16,040 nucleotides of DNA from Isotricha intestinalis (taxonomy: Eukaryota; Ciliophora; Litostomatea; Vestibuliferida; Isotrichidae), in NCBI GenBank assembly GCA_023807065.1, contig JAJJLU010004250.1, positions 1 through 16,040 of the forward strand. Direction: 5' to 3'. A program made the translations under genes and the position numbers. The notes beneath the pieces were generated by a model. The model did no database searches, was not told the origin of the DNA, and was given only the letters and a program-made list of their open reading frames with translations. Shown here piece by piece: positions 1 through 7,309 of this stretch (position 1 is its first letter; each line of letters begins with the position of its first letter).

Positions 1-188
1 GTTTTTAATTTTGAATTATTTTCATTTATATTTTTTTTTTCTGGTAAAATTTCACTTAATAATCTTTTAACAAAAAAATGATTGTTTTTTATTTTGTAAA
101 GGGAATATATAATATTTTTTATTATTTCTAATATGATTTAAATTCTTATAACTTGTTTCTAAATTAATAGGATCTTTTGTAATATAAA
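1..188 (-). CDS. Possible partial coding region with a tiny intron, cut by the left edge
   Basis: Read on the minus strand, 153-189 and 1-127 both give protein-like text in different frames. Removing a 25-nt GT...AG segment at 128-152 joins them in frame, around PINLET and then KIIKNIIYSLY, FVKRLLSEILPEK and NENNSK, open to the window edge. The proposed intron ends in ATATTAG, as does the much better supported intron at 2930-2962. No ATG is visible: the frame meets a stop just upstream of 188, so a further 5' exon or decay must be assumed. The fragment lies head-to-head with the gene starting at 237, leaving under 50 bp between them. Family unknown. It could be a real gene whose first exon I cannot place, or a degraded remnant. 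Confidence 0.35.
128..152 (-). other. Candidate 25-nt intron
   Basis: On the minus strand this segment starts GTTATAAG and ends ATATTAG. It separates two open coding-like frames, and its removal (25 nt, phase +1) restores a single frame. The ATATTAG acceptor is identical to that of the 33-nt intron at 2930-2962. Support is limited because the host ORF is partial and its start is not seen. Confidence 0.35.
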
Positions 189-236
189 CTTAAAATAAAA
201 TTGTATTATTAAATAATTTAATCTAAGTTTATAACT

Positions 237-1601
237 ATGAAAAATTTATACAACTCAGAAAAAGAAGATTCTGGATTTACTTTAATATCATATCGTTCTT
301 TATATTTATTAAAGAAAAAATTTGAAAAATATAATAGTGATATAAATAAATTATATACTTTCTATTTTTTCAAAGATAAAAATAATCATAATATTAGACA
401 TAAAATTATAAAAATATCTTCATTTAAACAATTACTTGAAGAAGTATTAAATTTTACAAATATTTCAATATTAAAAATAACATCATTAAATGAATTATTT
501 ATATCAAATTTAATCCCAGAAAATGAGAGACAAGAAAAAGTAAATAAAACAATAGATGAAATAAATAATTTTATATTAGATAAAATTCAAAAATATAATG
601 AAATATATTATAATAAGAATTTAAAAAGAGAAATTCAATTAAACTTAATTGAAGACACATTAAATAATTACACAGATTATTGCACAATAATAGAATATAA
701 TAAAAAAGGAAAAATAATAAATTCATTTGAAGACATTAAAAAAATAAATAAAGAAAATGAAGGAATTTTAAAATTAAATGAAATGACAATTCAAGAAGAA
801 TATGAATTAATTTTAAAAGAAGAAAATATTCTTTATATAGAAACCATTCCTATTATTATTGCTGATTTTATTCATTTAAATCCTCAATATATTATTATTA
901 GCAATGAAAATGATGATATTGATTTAAATAAAGAAATTAAAGTTTTATTTGATGAAGAAATTTTAAAAAGAATTGAAAGAAATAATGAAGAAGATGAAAT
1001 AAATAATAATAAAAATGGAAATTTTAAAAAAGATAAATTTAAAAAAAATATTGTTGATGAGAGTGATAATAATGATATAGAAAATAAAAACGAGGAAAAA
1101 AAGGAAAGAAATGACCGATATTTAAAAAGTGTGAGAATGATAGCAAAAAGAAATAATTTAACTTTTATGGAAAAAGAAAATAAAGAAGAAGAAAAGAAAG
1201 AAGAAGAAAATGATTTGAAAATTAAAAAAAAAAATGCTTTTAATCCATTAAATAAAGAAGGAAAAACAAAATTAGGAATTCCATCAAATATAAAAAATTT
1301 AAAAGAGGATAATTTTGAACATTTCATTCCACCAAAAAAGAGAAAAAAAGAAATAACAGGTTATCAACGATATATTAATTCTAAGAATAAAAGGCAAAAA
1401 AAGAATACTTTAATAAATGCAGGAAGTAGTATTATTGATCCAAGTTTTAATTCTAATAATGAAAAGTATAGTGCTTTTTTGAATAGTTATAGACAAAAAA
1501 ATAACAAAAATTTAGAAGCTGCTGAAAAAAATAAAATAAATCAAAAAACACAAATTTTAACTCCTGAAATAGAGAAATTAGTAAAAAAATATTTAAACTA
1601 A
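237..1601 (+). CDS. Orphan charged protein with NLS-like patch, 454 aa
   Basis: I do not recognise this family. The first part (about residues 1-230) alternates hydrophobic and charged segments and reads like a folded domain, for example ISYRSLYLLKKKF near residue 18 and ETIPIIIADFIHLNP near residue 203. From about 235 to 340 it becomes a low-complexity stretch rich in Glu, Lys and Asn. The C-terminal third contains a strongly basic run, PPKKRKKEITGYQRY, near residue 368, which resembles a classical monopartite nuclear localisation signal and suggests a nuclear protein (inference). There is no signal peptide or membrane segment. The start is the first ATG of the frame; the stop is TAA, followed at once by a second in-frame TAA. 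The minus-strand reading of the low-complexity part is also open but is a shadow. Confidence 0.8.
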   Translation: MKNLYNSEKEDSGFTLISYRSLYLLKKKFEKYNSDINKLYTFYFFKDKNNHNIRHKIIKISSFKQLLEEVLNFTNISILKITSLNELFISNLIPENERQEKVNKTIDEINNFILDKIQKYNEIYYNKNLKREIQLNLIEDTLNNYTDYCTIIEYNKKGKIINSFEDIKKINKENEGILKLNEMTIQEEYELILKEENILYIETIPIIIADFIHLNPQYIIISNENDDIDLNKEIKVLFDEEILKRIERNNEEDEINNNKNGNFKKDKFKKNIVDESDNNDIENKNEEKKERNDRYLKSVRMIAKRNNLTFMEKENKEEEKKEEENDLKIKKKNAFNPLNKEGKTKLGIPSNIKNLKEDNFEHFIPPKKRKKEITGYQRYINSKNKRQKKNTLINAGSSIIDPSFNSNNEKYSAFLNSYRQKNNKNLEAAEKNKINQKTQILTPEIEKLVKKYLN

Positions 1602-1904
1602 TAATCATTTACATTAAAATTACTATATTACAATTTTTATATTATAATAATTATTAAATATGAAAAAACCCTTCAATAGAAGGTATTTTAAATTAAATTA
1701 GGAATAAAAAAAAAGAATTAAAATAATAAAATAAATATTTAAATCAAAAAAAGAAAAAAATAAAAACTTCCAAATAATATATTATCTTTATTTTATTTTA
1801 TCTTTATTTTCAATATTATTTTATTTAATTCTTTTATTTACCTTTTGATTTGTTGAATCAATAAAAGTTTAATTAATTTATATGAAATTTAATACTACTG
1901 TTTT
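1602..1904. other. Intergenic sequence with a short hairpin
   Basis: This is AT-rich spacer between the 454-aa gene and the decayed kinase. A small perfect hairpin, CCTTC-AATA-GAAGG, lies at 1670-1683, 68 bases after the stop codon, and could mark the 3' end of the upstream transcript (inference). No ORF of note is seen on either strand. Confidence 0.4.
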
Positions 1905-2345
1905 TTATAGGATATTATTAATAAAACAATATATTAACATTAGAGTTTCATTTAAAAACCTTTTTTCAACAAAAACAAATTCATGTTGATTACATATGAT
2001 TAATTCTTTTTTCTTAAAAAAAAAGAAGATTAAAATGATCTACCAAGATATCAATTTTTAACATTTTATCAATTAAATCCTATAAATTTTATCATCACTT
2101 AATTTTAATTTTTATTTGACATAATATCTTTCATTAATAATACTACATTTTTTACCACTATAAGTAAATTCTTTTAATATCATAAAATAAATAATTATCC
2201 TAAATATCTCATTTATCACGAATAATTTTCTTCATTAATATTTCTGGAGAAATTGTCTAAAGAATTCCTTTAATAGGCACCCCTACCAAATTTGTTAAAT
2301 GAAGAAACAAATAATTAATTAATTATTTACAATCTTTATTTTTTC
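1905..2345 (-). pseudogene. Decayed eukaryotic protein kinase, C-lobe only
   Basis: Reading the minus strand downward from 2345 gives, in order but across different frames and stops, the landmarks of a Ser/Thr kinase C-lobe. A KIV-N remnant stands where the DFG loop would be. LTNLVGVP (2275-2298) matches the GTP part of the activation loop and SPEIL (2236-2250) the APE motif. DK-stop-DI is followed shortly by a shifted LG, the subdomain IX DxWSLG region. SDD lies at 2091-2099, DLIDKMLKID at 2050-2079, and ISW-x-II a few bases later, as in the usual KMLKIDPKKRISW segment, where PKKR is missing. After one TAG the last frame stays open through FFFKKKEL and FVEKRFLNE to a TAA at 1905-1907. The N-lobe is absent because gene 2368 begins immediately upstream. 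At least three frame changes and several stops mean it cannot make a kinase. Family placement (CAMK-like or other) is not possible. Confidence 0.7.
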
Positions 2346-2367
2346 TAAATAAATTTAAAGTAAAAAA

Positions 2368-3702
2368 ATGAATTTTAATGATGAAACTTCATCAACTGAG
2401 AATAATATGGTAGAAGTGAATAAAATAATTCCTAAATTTATTGGAAAAAGTATAAACTTTACAAAAGAAATGAGAAATAGAATTAAATGTAATTTAATAT
2501 TATCAGAATTTGAGAAAAAAGCTAAAGATCAATTTAATTTTTATTTAAATGAGTCAATAAGACGTTACAAGACTTTAAAAAGTGGAGGTAGTTTAAATAA
2601 TCAAATAAAAGAATCTCAAATAAAAAATAAGGAAAATGCAAGAAAAATATTATCTGATAAATTTTTTACAAAATTAAAAATAGATAATGATAAAGAAGCA
2701 ATGAAATATAATCATAATGAAGAATTATTTGAAGAAATGAATGATTTAGCTCAACTAATAATAAACACTAATGAAAGTTCTGATCCAACTAATCAAATTA
2801 AACAAAATATTAATAAAAAAGTTTTTGAAAGAAGAGCTTCTTTACTTTTTGATAAAAAAATTTTAGATTTTTTAAAACCAAAACAAAGATATCATTCACC
2901 TGAAAAAATAATACAAGCTGAAGAAATAAGTAAGATTTAATTTATTTTATTTTAAATATTAGTGGGATATATAATTGAAAAAGATACTGAAGCTTTTAAA
3001 AATGAAATTAATATATATAAAGAAAAATTAGATTTAATGAAAGAAAAAATATTAAATGGAGAAGAAATAAAAACAAAGGATTTTATATTTAAACCTAATT
3101 TAAAAATGTTAAATTATGAAAAACACAAACCAAAAAAATTAGAAAAAAAAAAGCAAATACCAAAAGTAGACATGAAAAAATTATTAAGATTTTCTCAAAG
3201 ATTTGGGAAAAATATAAGAAAATATGAAGATGAAGATAAAGAAAAGGAAAAAGAAAATAAAGAAGAATCTCAAAATATAATAACATTACCATTTATAACA
3301 TCTCCTCATTATGAATTAAAAAAATATGATTATAATAATACAATTGGAATGGTAAAAGAAATAGCAAATAATCAAGTTCATATAGATGAAAAATTTGATA
3401 TAAGAAAATATTTATTGGAAAAAATGTTAAAAACTGATACTTTACCTTCTGTTGATAATTATCAAGTTATAATAAAAGAAAGAATTGATAAAATTAAAAA
3501 TGAAAGAAGAAAAAAAAATATAGAAAGAGCTAAAATTCAATCTGAAAGCTTAATTGATAAAGCTGATATTGCTTTAAGAGAAATTGAAGAAAATGCTTTA
3601 AAATGGGAAAAAAGAGTTGAAGAATTAGATAAAGAAGAAGAAATATTAAATAATAGATATAATGAAATGAATAAAAGTAATCTTCAATCTCCAAAAAATT
3701 AA
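2368..3702 (+). CDS. Orphan coiled-coil protein, 433 aa, two exons
   Basis: Two adjacent ORFs in different frames are joined by a 33-nt intron (2930-2962). Exon 1 is 2368-2929 and exon 2 is 2963-3702. The junction codon is A+TG (Met188), between AEEI and GYIIEKD. The second ORF has no ATG of its own at its start, which supports joining. The protein is rich in Lys, Glu, Asn and Ile. Residues about 40-120 are predicted helical. Residues about 350-425 (IKERIDKIKNERRKKNIERA and the following EEN, EEL and EEE runs) look like a coiled coil. A basic KPKKLEKKKQIPK stretch lies in the middle. No known domain, signal peptide or membrane helix is seen. The start ATG is preceded by AAAAAA, as in neighbouring genes. 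Function unknown; a structural or cytoskeletal role is only a guess from composition. Confidence 0.75.
2930..2962 (+). other. 33-nt spliceosomal intron
   Basis: It begins GTAAG and ends ATATTAG, with an internal T/A-only stretch. It carries an in-frame TAA (2938-2940) that would truncate the protein if retained. Excision joins codon position 1 (base 2929) to positions 2 and 3 (2963-2964) and keeps 433 codons open. Introns this short are typical of some protists, including several ciliates. Confidence 0.8.
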
Positions 3703-3809
3703 AATAAAATAAATAAAAATAAGAATAAAAAAAAAATAAAAAATTTTTATTTCCACTTTACACAAAAAATAATAATTATATAAAAAAATAAATATTGAAA
3801 AACAATAAT

Positions 3810-4352
3810 TTATTTTTTTTTAAACTGAAAAGCCATTTTCTCAATTGAATCAATCCAATCTTGATTAAAATTAACGATAATATTAGGATGAGATTGAGCA
3901 AAATTAATAGCAAGTTGTCCCTTTTGACTTTCTTGAGTTAAAATTCTAACTCTTCCTCCGTCAAGATTTTCAACTAACCAACAATGAATAAATTCAATTT
4001 TATTATCTTTATTATTATTTGAAGCAAACCAAGAAATTCTACCTTCGATATTTTTTTCTGGAGGAATATACTCTATTATTGATGCTTCAAGTGATATTCC
4101 TAAAATATTATAATGAAATTGTGATAAACCATTTAATTTAGTTGTCTTTTGATTTACCATCTTTATATCTACTATATTTTTATTGTATTGTGACCATAAG
4201 GATGTGTCTTCTAAAAATAAAAATATTTCTTTTGATGTTAAACCTTTCATTATCTTTTCGTTTGATGTAAAATTATCTGTTTTCCCTGGAAGGAATTCTT
4301 TTGGCCAATTTATTGCATTCATTTTTGAATATGTTTGACCTTTTTTTTCCAT
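3810..4352 (-). CDS. SRPBCC (START-like) domain protein, 180 aa, bacterial type
   Basis: This is a single-domain protein of the SRPBCC/polyketide-cyclase-like superfamily, which forms a helix-grip fold around a hydrophobic ligand cavity. The ligand here is unknown. From residue 13 the order of signatures matches a bacterial subfamily as I remember it: INWPKEFLPGKTDN, then SNEKIMKGLTSKEIF, LEDTSLWSQY, a central strand with EASIIEYIPPE, the tryptophan strand GRISWFAS, the HCWLVENL-GGRVRILTQES segment, and a C-terminal helix with NFNQDWIDSIEKMA. Length is normal for the family. Met11 is an alternative start, because homologues usually begin close to the IxWP motif; the first 10 residues are basic and may be an extension. 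There is no signal peptide, membrane segment or intron. It is tail-to-tail with the coiled-coil gene on the left. Codon use is as AT-rich as its neighbours, so any transfer would be old. Confidence 0.8.
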   Translation of the reverse strand: MEKKGQTYSKMNAINWPKEFLPGKTDNFTSNEKIMKGLTSKEIFLFLEDTSLWSQYNKNIVDIKMVNQKTTKLNGLSQFHYNILGISLEASIIEYIPPEKNIEGRISWFASNNNKDNKIEFIHCWLVENLDGGRVRILTQESQKGQLAINFAQSHPNIIVNFNQDWIDSIEKMAFQFKKK

Positions 4353-4973
4353 TTTTTTTAAATAAATTAGTGATGTTTTTTATATATTTTTTCAATTTTA
4401 TTTTATAAGAAAAGTTTAATTGGCTTATTTTAGTGATAAATTTATTGAAAAATTTTTAAATTATAAATGCCTTATTCTTTTTAGTTTTTTTTCGATTTTT
4501 TTCCTATCACATAAAAAAATCAGACTAAAACTCAAAAAGAAGACAACACATTCAACATCCAAAAAAAAGAATTATAAAAATTTAATAAAAAAAAGTATTT
4601 ATTTCAACAAAGAAACATATTTGCTAAAAAATAAATATAATTTATTCTACAGAAAAACCTGTATTTCTTTATAGGAATAAATTAAAATGTAAATAATTCT
4701 ATTATATAATAGTAATATATAAATAAGAAATTGAAATTAATGAATTTTTAATAAAATCATATAATTATTTACCTCATGTTGTTTGATAAAAAAAGCATTT
4801 CAAATATATGATTTTATTTTTAGTTTTAACTGATATATTCTCAAAGATTAAATTAAATTTAAATTTGATTTTTAATTCCTAAAACATTAAAATAAACATA
4901 CATTATTTAGAAAAAATATAATTTAAATTACATTAATTGAACATTAAAAATTATATATTTTAAACAAGAAAAT
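4353..4973. other. Intergenic region, no supported gene
   Basis: It lies between the start of the SRPBCC gene and the stop of the FKBP-TPR-cyclophilin gene. A plus-strand frame at 4420-4674 is open but begins with TTG, has no ATG and is lysine-rich text resembling noise. I see no motif, repeat or RNA structure. The left end must include the promoter of the SRPBCC gene. Confidence 0.5.
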
Positions 4974-6842
4974 TTATATGTTATTTTTTAAAATTTCTCC
5001 ACAATCGTCAATAATGATAGGTATTTTAGGAGTATCATTATTGTCAATTTCAATATTATTAAATTCTTTAATAATATTTATTCCTTCAATAATTTGACCA
5101 AAAACAACATTTTTACCATCTAACCAAATAGAATCTTTTAAAGTAATAAAAAATTCAGAACCATTTGAATCATAACTTTTATTAGCCATACTTAATAAAC
5201 CTTCTCTAGAATGGCTATAATAATAATTTTCATTTTCAAAATTTTTTCCATAAATTGATATATTATTTTCTTTATCTATTTTACCTCCTTGAATAATAAA
5301 ATTTTTAATTAATTTATCAAATATTTTTCCTTTATAATTTAAATTATCTCCTTTTTCTCCTGTACATAAACATCTAAAATTTTCTGAAGTTTTAGGAACT
5401 ATATTTTTAAATAATTCTATTTTTATTTTATTTATTTTTTCTCCTATTTTTATATTCATATATACTATTGGATTTAAAGGGTTAATTTCTTTAGGAGGAT
5501 TAATTGATTTTTTTACTTCTTTAAATTCTAATAATATTTGTCTTGGAATTGATCTCATAAATTTTTTTTCTCTTATTTCTCTTTCTTCTTTTTTTTTCTC
5601 TATTAAATTTTTTACAAAATCTATACCTTTATCTCCTTCTTTAAATAAATTTTTTAACTCTTTAAAACTTTCTATTGCTTTATCTAATTGATGACTATAT
5701 ACTTCTGCTATTGTTTTAAAATAATATAATTTTGGAGTTTTTCGTAATTTTAATCCTAAAGATGTAAATATTAATACTTTCGCATAATTCTTCATATGAT
5801 TTTGACAATTTGCTAAATTTGTATATAATGTTATTAATAATTCTTGAGATTCTTTAAATGCTTCTTTTATACTTTTTTTGTCTGTATTTATTATATTATC
5901 TTCTATATTATCTTCTATATTATCTACTTTATTTTCTTCTTTATTATCTTCTATATTATCTACTTTATTTTCTTCTTTATTATCTTCTTTATTTTCTTCT
6001 TTATTTTCTTCTTTATTATCTTCTTTATTTTCTTCTTTATTTTCTTCTTTATTTTCTTCTTTATTATCTTCTTTATTATCTTCTTTATTTTCTTCTTTAT
6101 TTTCCTTATCAATATCCTTAATTTTATGATTTCCAAAACTTATACTTTTAATTTCCTTATCTTTACAATTTTCAATTTCTTCTTTATCTTCTTCACATTT
6201 ATTCTCTTCCTCTATATTTGACCCACTTCCATTTTTCTGAATTTCATTATTATTATCATCAATTATTTCCAATGAATCATTCATTGTTCTATCTTTAATA
6301 AACCCTTTATTATCAATATTTTCTAGTTTAATATCTTCAATAAAATAAACCGCTCTTTCGAATTTTTCCATAGCCCATTCAATATCTTTTTCTACGAATT
6401 TTTCAACTCCACCTACTTTAAAATTTTTAGCTTTATCAATTCTTTCAAAAATATTCATATCACATAATTTTTTAGAAGGAGGATTTATTTCAACAATTTC
6501 AATTTCAAGAGTGATAGTAAAATTAGGTAATTTAGATTTTTCATTAGGTAAACTTAAATAACCATATTTAGGTTCAATAATAAATTCTGATTTTTCTCCT
6601 AATTTCATAGTCTTTGCTGCGATTTCCCAACATAATGCAACTTCATGATTTCCTATTGTATATCGAAATGGCTCTTTATAAGTTTGATCAAATATTTGAT
6701 CTTTTAAATTACCACAATATTTCACTCCTACTTCTTGATTCTCTGTTACTAGTGAACCTTGACCTTCTGTTATTACCTTCTTTTTTATACCTCCGTCTGG
6801 AGTTACGTTTATATAGGAGTCTATAGTTAATTCTGGAAACAT
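4974..6842 (-). CDS. FKBP-TPR-cyclophilin dual-family immunophilin, 622 aa
   Basis: This is one polypeptide with two unrelated peptidyl-prolyl isomerase domains, the order described for Toxoplasma FCBP57. FKBP domain, about residues 15-120: Tyr42, Phe51-Asp52, Phe59, Trp72, Tyr93-Gly94 and Phe108 sit at the usual active-site and FK506 positions, although the common GW is CW (Cys71). A TPR-like helix (about 128-172, ERAVYFIED) is followed by an acidic insertion (about 175-320) containing NKEE/NKED repeats (about 246-318). Further TPR helices lie at about 322-430. Cyclophilin domain, about 452-620: ENFRCLCTGEKG, F515, Q518, SEFFI with F565, and WLDGK with W573 are kept. CypA Arg55 is Lys510, His54 is Asp509 and His126 is Asn578, so catalysis may be reduced. 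The TPR suggests Hsp90/Hsp70 EEVD docking (inference). No signal peptide, so cytosolic or nuclear. Start is the first ATG; stop is TAA. Confidence 0.92.
   Translation of the reverse strand: MFPELTIDSYINVTPDGGIKKKVITEGQGSLVTENQEVGVKYCGNLKDQIFDQTYKEPFRYTIGNHEVALCWEIAAKTMKLGEKSEFIIEPKYGYLSLPNEKSKLPNFTITLEIEIVEINPPSKKLCDMNIFERIDKAKNFKVGGVEKFVEKDIEWAMEKFERAVYFIEDIKLENIDNKGFIKDRTMNDSLEIIDDNNNEIQKNGSGSNIEEENKCEEDKEEIENCKDKEIKSISFGNHKIKDIDKENKEENKEDNKEDNKEENKEENKEENKEDNKEENKEENKEDNKEENKVDNIEDNKEENKVDNIEDNIEDNIINTDKKSIKEAFKESQELLITLYTNLANCQNHMKNYAKVLIFTSLGLKLRKTPKLYYFKTIAEVYSHQLDKAIESFKELKNLFKEGDKGIDFVKNLIEKKKEEREIREKKFMRSIPRQILLEFKEVKKSINPPKEINPLNPIVYMNIKIGEKINKIKIELFKNIVPKTSENFRCLCTGEKGDNLNYKGKIFDKLIKNFIIQGGKIDKENNISIYGKNFENENYYYSHSREGLLSMANKSYDSNGSEFFITLKDSIWLDGKNVVFGQIIEGINIIKEFNNIEIDNNDTPKIPIIIDDCGEILKNNI
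5890..6108 (-). repeat. 12-bp in-frame tandem repeat coding NKE(E/D)
   Basis: On the plus strand this is a run of 12-base units such as TTATTTTCTTCT and TTATTATCTTCT, with variants giving NIED and NKVD. On the coding strand each unit encodes four residues, N-K-E-E or N-K-E-D. About 18 units lie in the acidic insertion between the first and later TPR helices of the immunophilin. Because the unit is a multiple of three, gain or loss of units keeps the frame. All three plus-strand frames through it are also open, which creates spurious Leu/Tyr/Phe/Ser-rich ORFs. Confidence 0.9.
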
Positions 6843-7309
6843 TTTAAAAAATTTTTTATAAAATGGGAAATGAAATTAATTATTTTAAAATGATATTATT
6901 TTTTTTTTAATGTGTAAATCATTTTCATTCATATTAATTATTTATTATACTTTTTTAAAAATGAAAGAAATGTTTTATGATGAATTAAATATTAATTAGA
7001 TTTGATTTATAAAGGAAATAATAGGATTTGTATTATCTAATATACTATTTATTTGTTATAAATATATGCAAAAAAAATTATAAAATGTTTTTTCATTCAT
7101 TGAAAATATTCATTAAGATTTGAATAAAATAATATATTCAAATAATCAAAATAAATCATATTCTTTTCTTTATATATAAAATAATAGCATTATTGCTAAT
7201 TGTTAAATTTAATAAATTATTTATCATTTAAAAAACAAATAAGAATATGAATTATTAAAGTTCATATATAATTTACTGAATAATATAAAAAAAAAATTAT
7301 AAAGTTATC
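6843..7309. other. Intergenic region between two minus-strand genes
   Basis: This AT-rich spacer lies between the stop of PPIP5K and the start of the immunophilin gene. Its left part should carry the promoter of the immunophilin gene and its right part the 3' end of PPIP5K. A 12-codon plus-strand ORF starting at 6961 is too short to support. I see no repeat, RNA gene or coding remnant. Confidence 0.5.

Noticed and set aside
884..1327. 147-codon minus-strand open frame rich in Phe, Ser and Leu
   Set aside because: It is the antisense of the Glu/Lys/Asn-rich part of the 454-aa gene and has no domain features.
2962..3702. Independent gene starting at GTG at 2962
   Set aside because: The GTG overlaps the AG acceptor of the 33-nt intron, and a eukaryotic gene would not normally start there; joining to the upstream exon is exact.
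4420..4674. 84-codon plus-strand open frame with a hydrophobic segment and Lys-rich tail
   Set aside because: It begins with TTG and has no ATG, no upstream exon with a credible junction could be found, and the text looks like AT-rich noise.
5890..6108. CRISPR-like array
   Set aside because: Units are contiguous 12-mers with no spacers and are translated in frame, so this is a coding minisatellite.
5844..6221. Three overlapping plus-strand open frames of Phe/Ile, Leu/Tyr and Leu/Ser repeats
   Set aside because: They are shadows of the 12-bp repeat inside the immunophilin gene on the other strand.
6961..6999. Short ORF of 12 codons (MKEMFYDELNIN)
   Set aside because: Too short, with no conserved feature and no splice partner found.
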